Shown here one piece after another: positions 19,001 to 26,510 of a DNA stretch of 64,000 bases. Location of the stretch: contig NZ_VTSR01000018.1 of NCBI RefSeq assembly GCF_008329715.1, forward strand, positions 124,001-188,000. Reading direction: 5' to 3'. The notes under the pieces are model-generated. The model worked only from the letters and a program-made list of their open reading frames with translations. It searched no databases and was not told the origin of the DNA. Each line of letters opens with the position of its first letter. Position 1 is the first letter of the stretch. The translations under genes were made by a program, and so were the position numbers. This DNA is from Gimesia chilikensis (GTDB lineage: Bacteria; Planctomycetota; Planctomycetia; Planctomycetales; Planctomycetaceae).

Positions 19001-21154
19001 GTCTGGAATCAGCTGAACGATGTCGAAGAAGCACTGGCTGATGCCTACACTCCCGATATCAAGTTTGGAAAGGATGCCAAAGAGTGGGCTGAATTAACCA
19101 AACGTCGTGAAAAATATCACGCTAAGAATCACAACCAGAAAACGGAACGCGAAATTCAGATCGAGGAGAGCCTGGATCGTCCAGTGAACCTCGCATTCGA
19201 AGGCGAACCGCTGTCGAACGTGATGAATAAGATTCAGGCACTGACCGGGATTAACATCTTCCTGGACAGCCTGGGACTGGAAGAGGAAGGGGTAACCACC
19301 GACGCACCCGTCACGATCAATGTGAACGGCATCAAACTGCGGAGTGCCCTGAACCTGCTCCTGGAACCGCTGAACCTGTCTTACACAATTGATAACGAGG
19401 TATTGAAGATCACCAGCCGTATTCGTCAGCAGGGTACATTGAAAACAATGACCTACCCTGTGGCTGACCTAGTGGTTCCGATTCCTAACTTCGCTGCAAA
19501 CGGCAGTATGGCCAGCAACCCTTACAGCCAGATGGGTGCAGTCAGCTTTGGATCCGGTATCGGCGGTAATCAGTCGACTCCCGGTAACTTCCAGGTTGCT
19601 GATCCACTGATTGGTGGTGTTCCCGGTGCCAACCCCTGGGCCGGTAATGCTCCGACTTCGAAGGTTGCCGGTGGTGGATCAAACATTGACTTCGATTCAC
19701 TGACCGAACTGATTGTCTCCACCGTCGAGCCCGATTCCTGGGAAGAAATCGGTGGTGCAGGCAGCGTGCGTCCGTTTGAAACAACTCTGAGTCTGGTGAT
19801 TCGTCAGACACAGAAAGTACACGATGAAATCGCCAACCTGCTGGAACAGCTGCGACGTCTGCAGGACCTGCAGGTCACCATTGAAGTCCGCTTTGTCACC
19901 GTCTCCGACCGCTTCTTCGAGCGAATTGGTGTCGACTTCGACTTCAACGTAGCTGATACCGTCGGTGGTCCAACCGTTGATAACAACGGCAACCCGGTTC
20001 CTGCCTTCGGTCAGGTCGACCTGCTGGGCGGAAACCAGAACGGCGGTGGCGGCGGTGGTAACAACAACAATAATAATAACCAGGGTGGCCAGCAGGGACA
20101 GACTACAACGAGTGGTCAGACTGGTGGCCAGGGTGTTGCTCCCTTCAGTAACCCACCCACACGAACCCTGCTTAACTTCGACAACTGGCCCAAGAAAGGT
20201 ACGATTGTCGGTATGGACTCGCCGGAATCCTTCACTCCAGACCTGGATGTGCAGTTCCGTCAGGGATCATTCGAAATCGGTGTACCTGAGTTCGGCAGCT
20301 TCAATGCGAACGCTGGTGTGAACGTGGGTCTGGCAATTCTGAGTGACATCGAAGCCTTCTTCTTCATCAACGCTGCTCAGGCAGATGAACGATCGAACCT
20401 GATGTTCGCTCCGAAAGTAACACTGTTTAACGGTCAGGTCGCCTTTGTGACCAGTAACGTATCGCGACCCTTCGTGATCAGCCTGGTGCCCACCGTGGGT
20501 AACTTCTCAGTCGGATTCACGCCGATCATCGCAAACATTCCTGAAGGGGTCTCACTGACTGTGTCAGCTGTGATCTCCGCAGACCGCCGTTATGTACGAC
20601 TCTCAGTCAACCCGAACTTCACCAACGTGACCGACGTCTTTACCTTCTCCTTCCAGGGTGGAACCACTGGTGGCCAACAGGGGCAGCAGGGTGGTCAGCT
20701 TGGACAGCAGGGTGGTCAGCTCGGTCAGCAGGGTGGTGGTAACTTCGGAAACGGGGTTGGTGCCGGCCTGGGTGGTATCGGTGGTATCGGCGGCGGTGGT
20801 GGTGCCGGCGGTGGCGGACAGGTTGGTCAGCAGGGCCAACAGGGCCAGCAAGGCCAGCAGGGCCAACAGGGTGGTGGTCTGGGGACCACAACCATTCAGC
20901 AGCCTGTGGTGGAACAGGTGACTGTCACCACGACTGTGAGTGTGCCCGATGGTGGTACTGTCCTCCTGGGTGGTGTCAAACGACTCCGCGAAGGACGCAG
21001 CATGGCTGGTGTCCCGATCCTGAACAAGCTGCCGTATGTCAGCCGACTGTTCAAGAACACCGGGGTTGGTCGTGAAACCGAAAGCCTGATGATGATGGTT
21101 ACACCACGAATCATCATTCAGGAAGAAGAAGAGGAAGCTCTCCTCGGTTATTAA
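16067..21154 (+). CDS. giant secretin-family outer-membrane protein with N-terminal repeats
   Basis: Start ATG 16067 (or 16070) follows GGAAG; a TTG at 16058 is less likely. About 1695 residues. A hydrophobic export segment (~27-47) precedes a TPR-like region and then six ~50-residue helical repeats, starting near 164, 273, 361, 438, 579 and 655, of the form LL-QAR-DL-G-F-AR ... LFDDRPE-VLADI. A coiled coil runs from 820 to 1040. An STN/N0-like domain (~1040-1120) leads into the secretin core (VTIEVRFVTVSDRFFERIGVDF) and ends with the signature VPDGGTVLLGG ... VPILNKLPYVSRLF ... VTPRIII. Asn/Gly/Gln-rich inserts interrupt the core at ~1335-1360 and ~1533-1610. Secretins form the outer-membrane gate of type II/IV systems; no ATPase or pseudopilus genes are adjacent, so it is an orphan here. 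Secretin assignment is firm; the role of the repeats is not known. Confidence 0.88.
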   Translation: MMTPQNNHNQSWCSGLKEGPTLGKAFGVLACTTLIAASMWLANLGNTTRKVAADVESNGQSVSERQQRSARYYLSLGTQYYERGQFSEAVEALEKASVSPGRLSQAEFRKMNEYLGRARSRAAAPQRKQVVRAQSPAPDSEFSTGYSNADGKSLEEKKQLARQLLQSAREDLKLNEFAKARRKAGQAAALKLEYGPFDPRPEQVLADIARAEQRLQKGSPIQQAGGFTETGSGVMQVAAEEAAESNPFGNPGANPFDGTQTRKLSEKEQAVVLLKQARSALNSGNYDDARTLALQAQDYDVAYKLFEERPQHILAEIERKTGAKIFAGQSKPSMQVAQSESGSSSKDQATRLLKQARAELNSGNLNSARELAQQASQLDVAYRLFDERPELILDEIKRAQSAGQLASTEVNRAQMAAANAGQGDSKAQANELLRQARLDIKKRDFAGARQKVAQVEQMKVSYDLFDDRPELVLAAIDRISDEAATISGMKGLQQNQDAVRPRVNRLMEQAKLALQQGDKDEALMLASSAQKLAQTLDLKFTPETESPEDFIRRVGTASDTRLNPGNTSADGKANGEYARRLLSSAREDLAKGRVQDARQKAEAAQEIDTAYSLFEDRPEQVLADIRKMAGQPGGLSQEEMYAAEQERKKQFSQKLVAQARTDLKAGRFDSARMNAQEALRVGAEFKPGEDSPQTILRDLENSMSTQTAQVAPKKNVASEIAVIHPGASALELYNLGMQRLSEGDRGAAYQAFLAAYQSGEKLDTHRAQQLQDAVRELAPSRTDKIRQVASQTSTDAPGAASDQPSNIDLVEQKQAIEFSRLRSEVLNAIFKAERMRESAPTEALGIIDQAMAKVESSSLNQKSTQALIGSLQRTRTSIDSFRKQVAPLEELKKKNEEVEEYINRRIKNKIRVEQELADLVEKFNELIDQRRYAEAEVVAKQAKDLDPQNPVTVTMEWKSRFLRREESNNSMRDRKEQNVWNQLNDVEEALADAYTPDIKFGKDAKEWAELTKRREKYHAKNHNQKTEREIQIEESLDRPVNLAFEGEPLSNVMNKIQALTGINIFLDSLGLEEEGVTTDAPVTINVNGIKLRSALNLLLEPLNLSYTIDNEVLKITSRIRQQGTLKTMTYPVADLVVPIPNFAANGSMASNPYSQMGAVSFGSGIGGNQSTPGNFQVADPLIGGVPGANPWAGNAPTSKVAGGGSNIDFDSLTELIVSTVEPDSWEEIGGAGSVRPFETTLSLVIRQTQKVHDEIANLLEQLRRLQDLQVTIEVRFVTVSDRFFERIGVDFDFNVADTVGGPTVDNNGNPVPAFGQVDLLGGNQNGGGGGGNNNNNNNQGGQQGQTTTSGQTGGQGVAPFSNPPTRTLLNFDNWPKKGTIVGMDSPESFTPDLDVQFRQGSFEIGVPEFGSFNANAGVNVGLAILSDIEAFFFINAAQADERSNLMFAPKVTLFNGQVAFVTSNVSRPFVISLVPTVGNFSVGFTPIIANIPEGVSLTVSAVISADRRYVRLSVNPNFTNVTDVFTFSFQGGTTGGQQGQQGGQLGQQGGQLGQQGGGNFGNGVGAGLGGIGGIGGGGGAGGGGQVGQQGQQGQQGQQGQQGGGLGTTTIQQPVVEQVTVTTTVSVPDGGTVLLGGVKRLREGRSMAGVPILNKLPYVSRLFKNTGVGRETESLMMMVTPRIIIQEEEEEALLGY
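20684..20740 (+). repeat. 21-bp tandem repeat inside the secretin gene
   Basis: Units start at 20684, 20705 and 20726 (the last one partial). The unit CAGCAGGGTGGTCAGCTYGG+1 encodes QQGGQLG. A second, shorter array of about 9-bp units (CAGGGCCAR, encoding QGQ) lies at about 20829-20870. Both keep the reading frame and would allow length change by slippage without frameshift. Confidence 0.8.
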
Positions 21155-21250
21155 AAGGAAATAGGAATCGCCTGAGTCATCGGGCGATTCCTGCAAATTG
21201 CAGATCGCGGGATCTGCAGAGGGGCTGATCGTCAGCAGCCCCGGGCTCTG

Positions 21251-21292
21251 GCCGTCGCGAATTCTCCCCCCCTGATTCGCGGCGGCTTTTTT
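21251..21292 (+). terminator. Rho-independent terminator after the secretin gene
   Basis: A 12-bp stem GCCGTCGCGAAT (21251-21262) pairs with ATTCGCGGCGGC (21275-21286), one G-U pair, a C-rich 12-nt loop, then T6. Smaller hairpins precede it (21163-21192, 21200-21217, 21221-21242), making an unusually structured 3' region of ~130 nt. Confidence 0.88.
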
Positions 21293-21443
21293 CTATTAAT
21301 AGCCGTTCAACTCCAGTAATTGTGTTGGAAGCTGCCTTTCGAAACCCTCTTGTGAAATCTGCGGTAAATGGATTAGACTGAACGCTTCAATGAGGCGTGA
21401 GAGACCCTGCAATTTCACATAGGCAAGCAAGAGGGAAGTTTCG

Positions 21444-22070
21444 ATGAAAATCTTATTCACATTGGTCTGGATAATGGCAGCTACGGTGATGCTGGGCGCT
21501 TCCAGTTGCCTGGCAGAAGCACCAGCGACCTATCAGGTGAAGATGGAGACCACCAAAGGGACTTTTTACATCGATGTGCAACGCAGGTGGAGTCCCCACG
21601 GATCAGACCGTTTCTATGAGCTGGTAAACTCAGGCTTCTACAATCAGTGTGCTTTCTTCAGGGTGATTGAAGGGTTCATGGCCCAGGTGGGGATCAACGG
21701 TGATCCTGATACGCAGGCCAAGTGGCGGGATCAGACCATTCAGGATGATCCTGTTGCGAAATCCAATTTGCGGGGCTATGTGACGTTCGCGAAAACGGGA
21801 GCGCCTAATTCCAGAACCACTCAGCTCTTCATCAATTTTCAGGATAACCGGCGGCTGGATCAGATGGGGTTTGCACCCTTCGGTTATATTTCCCCGGAAG
21901 GCATGCGCGTAGTGGATACCCTGTATAACGGCTATGGAGAGGCTGCACCTCGAGGACGCGGCCCCTCGCAGTCACGACTTCAGCTTGAAGGTAATGCCTA
22001 CCTGAAACGCGAATTCCCTCGACTGGATTACATTATCAAAGCATCAGTCGTGAAAAACGGGAAACGCTGA
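21444..22070 (+). CDS. secreted cyclophilin-type peptidyl-prolyl isomerase
   Basis: 208 residues. A good ribosome site (GAGGGAAG) precedes ATG 21444. Sec signal peptide with cleavage after SSCLAEA (about 26). The cyclophilin fold follows: TTKGTFYIDVQRRWSPHGSDRF, FYNQCAFFRVIEGFMAQ (with the active-site FFRVI-FMAQ pattern), SRTTQLFINFQDNRRLD, and FAPFGYI. It would catalyse prolyl isomerisation in the periplasm. Its stop lies 8 bp from the convergent GNAT gene stop. Second of three PPIases of different fold in this 9-kb stretch. Confidence 0.9.
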   Translation: MKILFTLVWIMAATVMLGASSCLAEAPATYQVKMETTKGTFYIDVQRRWSPHGSDRFYELVNSGFYNQCAFFRVIEGFMAQVGINGDPDTQAKWRDQTIQDDPVAKSNLRGYVTFAKTGAPNSRTTQLFINFQDNRRLDQMGFAPFGYISPEGMRVVDTLYNGYGEAAPRGRGPSQSRLQLEGNAYLKREFPRLDYIIKASVVKNGKR

Positions 22071-22078
22071 TTGGCGGT

Positions 22079-22501
22079 TTATTCCGTCAGGTGCGGCTGG
22101 ATGAACAGCGCTTTTTTCTCACCGGGCAACGTGAAATCAAAGCCGCAGCTTCGGAAGAATACATCTGAAGAAGTCACTGCCATGACTTCCAGAATATTCC
22201 GCTGTCGTGCGCGATCCACACACGCGGAGACCAGCTTTTTCCCCACTCCAATTCCCTGACGATGATCTGCGACGACCAGACTGCGGATTTCGGCCAGTTT
22301 GCGAGAATAGATCTCCAGGGAAGCAAATCCGACAATCTCAGTACCTGCTTCGATCGCCACAAATCCGGTTTCAACCAGTTCGTCCAGTTCTTCTGAGGTC
22401 CGTGGCAGAATCTTGCCTTGTTCTACGAATGGGACAATGAACTCGGAGAGCGGGGCAATATCCTCATGTTTAGCAGGTCGAATCTCTATCTGGTCAATCA
22501 T
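22079..22501 (-). CDS. GNAT N-acetyltransferase (ArgA/NAGS-like domain)
   Basis: 140 residues, a single GNAT domain. The acetyl-CoA loop reads VVADHRQGIGVGKKLV (the Q/RxxGxG/A motif is RQGIGVG). The N-terminal pattern IRPAKHEDIAPLSEFIVPF with GKILPRTSEEL resembles the stand-alone acetyltransferase domain of N-acetylglutamate synthases. It may therefore take part in arginine synthesis, but substrate cannot be settled and no arg genes are near. Convergent with the cyclophilin gene with 8 bp between stops. Confidence 0.8.
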   Translation of the reverse strand: MIDQIEIRPAKHEDIAPLSEFIVPFVEQGKILPRTSEELDELVETGFVAIEAGTEIVGFASLEIYSRKLAEIRSLVVADHRQGIGVGKKLVSACVDRARQRNILEVMAVTSSDVFFRSCGFDFTLPGEKKALFIQPHLTE

Positions 22502-22780
22502 CTTCCAAGGTTTTCGTGCTGAATTAGTCGTCTTTTACGGGGAATGACCTGCCAGAAACGTATGAGAACGCGGGTGCAGGATCAATTTCGCCTGCAACTC
22601 CTGAATCAGTGCCCGGACTGTCGGCAGACATCAGAATCCCATAATCTTTTCTGAAGTCCACTAAAGTAGGACAGCTTGGTGGTGCAACCGATAGTCCTAT
22701 CAGTTATGTTATCGCTCAGAGGCAATTCTGTGAATAGGCCCGCAGTATTATTATTTGCCTGATACAAAGGTAATCAACCT

Positions 22781-23293
22781 ATGAAAAAAACACGATTTTT
22801 ATTGGGATTTAGTCTGATCTGCCTGACAGCCACTGGCTGTAGTAATTATGTTCGCCAGGGAGAACAGGTTGATCCCCCGGCTGCTTCAGCGCAAGTCAGT
22901 CCAGCAGACAAACAGCAAACAGAAATGGAAGTAGCCGTGGCAGACGAAGCAAACCCCGGATATTCAACAACCGCCTCCGGACTCAAGTATCGTATCGTGC
23001 GTGAAGGAAATGACACCAAGCCCGGTCCGCAGGATCAGGTGACCGTTCATTACCGAGGCACTCTGGAAGACGGTACCGAATTTGACAGCTCCTACAAACG
23101 GGGTGAGACAATTTCATTCCCACTCAATGGTGTGATTTCTGGTTGGACCGAAGGTCTCCAGCTCATCGGTGAAGGGGGAGAGGTCGAACTGGTCATTCCG
23201 CCGGAACTGGGCTATGGTGCCGCTGGTGCTCCTCCAGTGATTCCCGGTAATGCCACTCTGCATTTCAAAGTGGAACTCTTTAAAGTGAATTAG
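22781..23293 (+). CDS. FKBP-type peptidyl-prolyl isomerase lipoprotein
   Basis: 170 residues. Lipoprotein signal with lipobox LTATGC, so the mature N-terminus is Cys20, followed by a ~50-residue linker. FKBP domain at about 65-170: TTASGLKYRIVREG, VTVHYRGTLEDGTEFDSS, GVISGWTEGLQLIGEGG, LVIPPELGYGAAG. The aromatic pocket residues of FKBPs are conserved (Y, F, W). Acts in the periplasm, anchored to a membrane. The pyrophosphatase gene follows 62 bp downstream. AAAGG precedes the ATG. Confidence 0.92.
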   Translation: MKKTRFLLGFSLICLTATGCSNYVRQGEQVDPPAASAQVSPADKQQTEMEVAVADEANPGYSTTASGLKYRIVREGNDTKPGPQDQVTVHYRGTLEDGTEFDSSYKRGETISFPLNGVISGWTEGLQLIGEGGEVELVIPPELGYGAAGAPPVIPGNATLHFKVELFKVN

Positions 23294-23355
23294 TTGATGC
23301 AGCGCAACTTCAGCTGATTCTTGAAACTATTCAGCCATCATTCAGGAGAATAGCA

Positions 23356-23898
23356 GTGACCCACTGTTGGCACGATGTGACTCCGGGACAGAACCTGCCT
23401 CGCGATTTCACGGCCGTTATCGAAATTCCTACTTTTTCCAAAGTGAAATATGAGTTAGACAAGGTCACGGGCCTGCTCAGGCTGGACCGGATGCTCTACT
23501 CAGCAGTCCATTATCCCGCCAACTATGGGTTCATTCCCCAGACTCTGGCCGAAGACGACGACCCTCTGGACGTTCTGGTACTCTGTCAGGAACCGGTAGA
23601 CCCCCTGACGATTCTGGATGCCCGGGCCATCGGGGTGATGACCATGATCGACAGCGGCAAACCAGACCATAAAATTCTGGCGGTCGCCGTGAATGATCCG
23701 GAATACAATCCCTACACTGATGCTTCTGAACTGCCACCACATCGTCTGGCCATGCTGAGACGCTTCTTCCAGGATTACAAAATGCTGGAAGGCAAGACGG
23801 TAGAGGTCGAAGAATTTCAGGCAGCCTCAGCGGCGTTTCCGATCATCGAAGATTCGCTGCAGCGATACAGCAGCCAGCGACGTCGCGGTTTTCTATAA
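23356..23898 (+). CDS. ppa: inorganic pyrophosphatase
   Basis: 180 residues, GTG start with AGGAG about 8 nt upstream. Family I soluble pyrophosphatase: AVIEIPTFSKVKYELDK, then HYPANYGFIPQTLAEDDDPL, with the metal-binding aspartates in the EDDDPLDVLVL signature, and KPDHKILAVAVNDP. It hydrolyses PPi to phosphate in the cytoplasm. Probably co-transcribed with the FKBP gene. Normal length. Confidence 0.95.
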   Translation: MTHCWHDVTPGQNLPRDFTAVIEIPTFSKVKYELDKVTGLLRLDRMLYSAVHYPANYGFIPQTLAEDDDPLDVLVLCQEPVDPLTILDARAIGVMTMIDSGKPDHKILAVAVNDPEYNPYTDASELPPHRLAMLRRFFQDYKMLEGKTVEVEEFQAASAAFPIIEDSLQRYSSQRRRGFL

Positions 23899-23922
23899 GA
23901 TCAGCTGCGACTACGGACAATC

Positions 23923-23967
23923 AAAAACAGGCAGCCGGTTCCCTGGGGAATCAGCTGCCTGGATTGT
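23923..23967 (-). terminator. Rho-independent terminator for the PDZ gene
   Basis: Read on the minus strand, CAGGCAGC (23961-23954) pairs with GCTGCCTG (23935-23928) and is followed by TTTTTG (23927-23923). An outer pairing ACAATC/GATTGT extends it. It lies between the convergent ppa and PDZ genes, downstream of the latter. Confidence 0.75.
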
Positions 23968-23991
23968 TAGTTCGTGAGGTCTTTAAGCCGC

Positions 23992-25188
23992 TTAGATCGG
24001 GCTGTCTGCATGGACCCGGATGGTTGGAATCCGGATGCGATGCAGCATGGTCCGAATCTGTTCCTGGATCGCGGGTGTCAGCTGTTCCAGTTCATTTGTA
24101 AAGACCTGGTTCCCCAGAATCTGATTGACATTCAGATTTGGTCTGTTTCCCAGCGGATGGTCCAGCTCAACCATGCGAACAGACTTCTCTTTGGTAGCCC
24201 GGCTCAACAACACGCGGGTAAAGCGATCCTTCCCCTGCATGTGTGGTTTAATCTGCAACCGAAAACTGGCTTTGCCCTGCAGTGCCAGCTTCAGCTCTTT
24301 GAGTCGTTCATTGATGATTAACTGCACGTTTTCAGGCAGGTCGACGATCTGTTCGGTAATCTCCCGGGGATTGCCAGTGAAGTGATAAGACTGCAGGGTC
24401 TCAGTCTCATCCTGATAATTGACTTCGACAGAATAATCCCCTTTGGCTTTGCCTACAAACAGCAGACAAAGGTTGTGGGTGCTGATCGTGGTTGGCGAGC
24501 TAAAGTTCAGCGGTTCTTTTCTTCCAAGGGGATCCGTTTCAGTTGAACGGGCTGCAATGGGGGCATCTTTGCCGGTATCTGGTTTTTTCGGTTTGTCCTT
24601 TTGGTTATTCTCCGCCAGTTGCGGTTTCTGACCGAGTGGAGTGACCTGAAACTTGTAGTAGCGAAACAGTTTCTGAGTCAGGGTGAGTTCAACCGTCTGT
24701 TTTCGGGACGCGCGGATGACTTCCAGCTGGATGGTCTCACCTTTGTCTGAATCGAGGACAAACTTCCTTAAAATATCAGATGAGGTGATGGCTTTGCCGT
24801 TATAGCTCGTTAGCACGTCAAATGGTTTGAGTCCCGCCTGCTGGGCTGGAGAATCTGGTACAACCATCTTGATACCGATTCCCTGTCCTGCTGTCAGCAT
24901 ATCGTGCAGCTGGGCTTCCAGATAAGCTGGGATCGGTTCCGTGACGACACCCACAAAGTTCCGCATTTCGGTCTCGCCGGTTGAGCGTGTGGTAACCCGG
25001 AACTTTCCCTGCGGGCCAGCTGCGTCTGTTGATGTTGACGGCGCTGGATTCAGGGTGGGGTTTTGCTGCAGAGACTGAGGTTTCCCTGGTTTTGGTGCCT
25101 GCAGGGGAGTCTCGTCAGCGAGAGTTGTCTGAATGGCAATCAGAGACGTAATCAGCCCGCTCAATAAGAACCATTGAAACTGTTTCAT
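23992..25188 (-). CDS. exported PDZ-domain protein
   Basis: About 398 residues from ATG 25188 (a TTG at 25212 would add 8 residues before the signal peptide). Sec signal peptide ending near TTLA-DETP. A Pro-rich linker follows, then a PDZ domain (about 85-180: GIGIKMVVPDSPAQQAGLKPFDVLTSYNGKAI split over the ligand groove). The C-terminal half has no protease or other domain I recognise. HtrA-type catalytic residues are absent, so it is a binding protein and not a protease. Located downstream of the ECF sigma/anti-sigma pair on the same strand but ~140 bp away; it may be part of the same envelope response. Confidence 0.75.
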   Translation of the reverse strand: MKQFQWFLLSGLITSLIAIQTTLADETPLQAPKPGKPQSLQQNPTLNPAPSTSTDAAGPQGKFRVTTRSTGETEMRNFVGVVTEPIPAYLEAQLHDMLTAGQGIGIKMVVPDSPAQQAGLKPFDVLTSYNGKAITSSDILRKFVLDSDKGETIQLEVIRASRKQTVELTLTQKLFRYYKFQVTPLGQKPQLAENNQKDKPKKPDTGKDAPIAARSTETDPLGRKEPLNFSSPTTISTHNLCLLFVGKAKGDYSVEVNYQDETETLQSYHFTGNPREITEQIVDLPENVQLIINERLKELKLALQGKASFRLQIKPHMQGKDRFTRVLLSRATKEKSVRMVELDHPLGNRPNLNVNQILGNQVFTNELEQLTPAIQEQIRTMLHRIRIPTIRVHADSPI

Positions 25189-25330
25189 TGTACTGCCTTG
25201 GATGTGTTTCAAAAAAGACCTTCCCCGTGCCGGAAAATACTAAGATCCCGGCCCGGCTGCGAACATCCTTTTTGTGGCCCGTTAAATTCCTACTTATTCC
25301 GCTTTATCAGCTCATTGATCGCAACAGTTG

Positions 25331-25993
25331 TCACTGCTGCTCGTGACTTTCAATTTCATCACCAATCAGTGACAGACCGGCTTTGTTGACAGGCACAAAA
25401 TCAATGGTGAGCTCAGGCATTGACATCTTGACGTGAGAACCAGTTTCCGGATTTTCAACAGTGATGTTTGTCCAGGACAATTCAGTTCGCTGTTCTACCG
25501 GGCCCAGTTCCGTATTATAAAGTGTGATATCAATCGATTCTTTAATGTTGTCATTTACTTCAGGGGTCATCTCCAGGGGAGTCTCTCCCTGATCCAGAAC
25601 TGCCAGTGTATCCGGCTCAATCTCTGGAATAGTCGCGACGACCGGTTTTTCAATTTCGGGTTGTATGCTCGGTTCTGCAGTCGGCTGATTTGTCAGCCTT
25701 GACTCATCGGGAGTCCGCTGCATGAAGAGGCTGGCCAGTCCCGCCATAAGGCAGATCGAGAGGGCAGATACCAGCAGTCCCAACTGAAAACCCCGACGAG
25801 AAGCAGGTTCCTGTGCCACGGGGACAGAGTTTTCTTCTGCGCGCAACTTTCGGTAGTGAGCTTCAAATTCCTCGTCGGTGAGTTCAGATAGCTCCTGCAA
25901 TTCAGGAGGCATTTCCTGCTGGAAATATTCGCGCAGAACACTCTCCAGCTCATCTTCATTTTCGAGCATTCCTGAAGTGTCATACGGTTTCAT
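25331..25993 (-). CDS. membrane anti-sigma-like protein
   Basis: 220 residues from ATG 25993, which overlaps the end of the ECF sigma gene by 14 bp; position and topology identify it. Cytoplasmic N-terminus of ~65 acidic residues (ELESVLREYFQQEMPPELQ), one membrane helix at about 69-91 (GFQLGLLVSALSICLMAG), and ~130 exported residues without a known domain. The HxxxCxxC zinc motif of classical anti-sigmas is absent. The sigma partner is inferred only from gene overlap. An upstream in-frame ATG at 26023 would make a deeper overlap and seems less likely. Confidence 0.65.
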   Translation of the reverse strand: MKPYDTSGMLENEDELESVLREYFQQEMPPELQELSELTDEEFEAHYRKLRAEENSVPVAQEPASRRGFQLGLLVSALSICLMAGLASLFMQRTPDESRLTNQPTAEPSIQPEIEKPVVATIPEIEPDTLAVLDQGETPLEMTPEVNDNIKESIDITLYNTELGPVEQRTELSWTNITVENPETGSHVKMSMPELTIDFVPVNKAGLSLIGDEIESHEQQ

Positions 25994-26510
25994 GATCAAT
26001 CCCCACTTTTTCCAACTCTTCACAAAGACGCTTTCTGGCGCGAGAAAGCCTCATGTCGATTGCTGAAGTCGATGTATTCAGAGCAATTGACATTCGTTTT
26101 GATGACCATCCTAGTGCATAACGAAGTACGAGAACCTCGCGGTCCTCGGATCGAAGTTGTTGAAGTGCTTGCCGGATTCGGCTGTTAGTCTCGTTTCTCT
26201 GCAGATCCTCTGATGGATCAGCAGGTTTTCCCACAATATTGTCCAAAAAATCTGCGGGCTTAGCTGCATGATTCTGCCTTCGTGCATAGTCACGCAACCA
26301 GTTTTGAGCAACAGTCAAAACCCAGGCCCGGATATTTCGAATTGACTCTATTTCTTGGTTTTGTAAACGTACGAACGCTTCCTGCAGCGCGTCATATGCG
26401 CGATCCGAGTCAGAACACTGGGCATATAACAAAGCCCAAAGTTCTCGTCCTTCACGCAAATAGACCGCCTCTATCTCTGCCGACCAGTTATTGGCCTGCT
26501 TATCAGGCAT
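25980..26510 (-). CDS. ECF-type RNA polymerase sigma factor
   Basis: 176 residues. Region 2 includes DALQEAFVRLQNQEIESI and IRAWVLTVAQNWLRDYARR (about 40-78); region 4 includes REVLVLRYALGWSSKRMSIAL and SAIDMRLSRARKRL (about 122-162) with its helix-turn-helix. It directs RNA polymerase to a specific regulon. The next gene overlaps its stop and encodes a one-TM protein, the standard ECF/anti-sigma layout. Target promoters cannot be identified here. Confidence 0.9.
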   Translation of the reverse strand: MPDKQANNWSAEIEAVYLREGRELWALLYAQCSDSDRAYDALQEAFVRLQNQEIESIRNIRAWVLTVAQNWLRDYARRQNHAAKPADFLDNIVGKPADPSEDLQRNETNSRIRQALQQLRSEDREVLVLRYALGWSSKRMSIALNTSTSAIDMRLSRARKRLCEELEKVGIDHETV

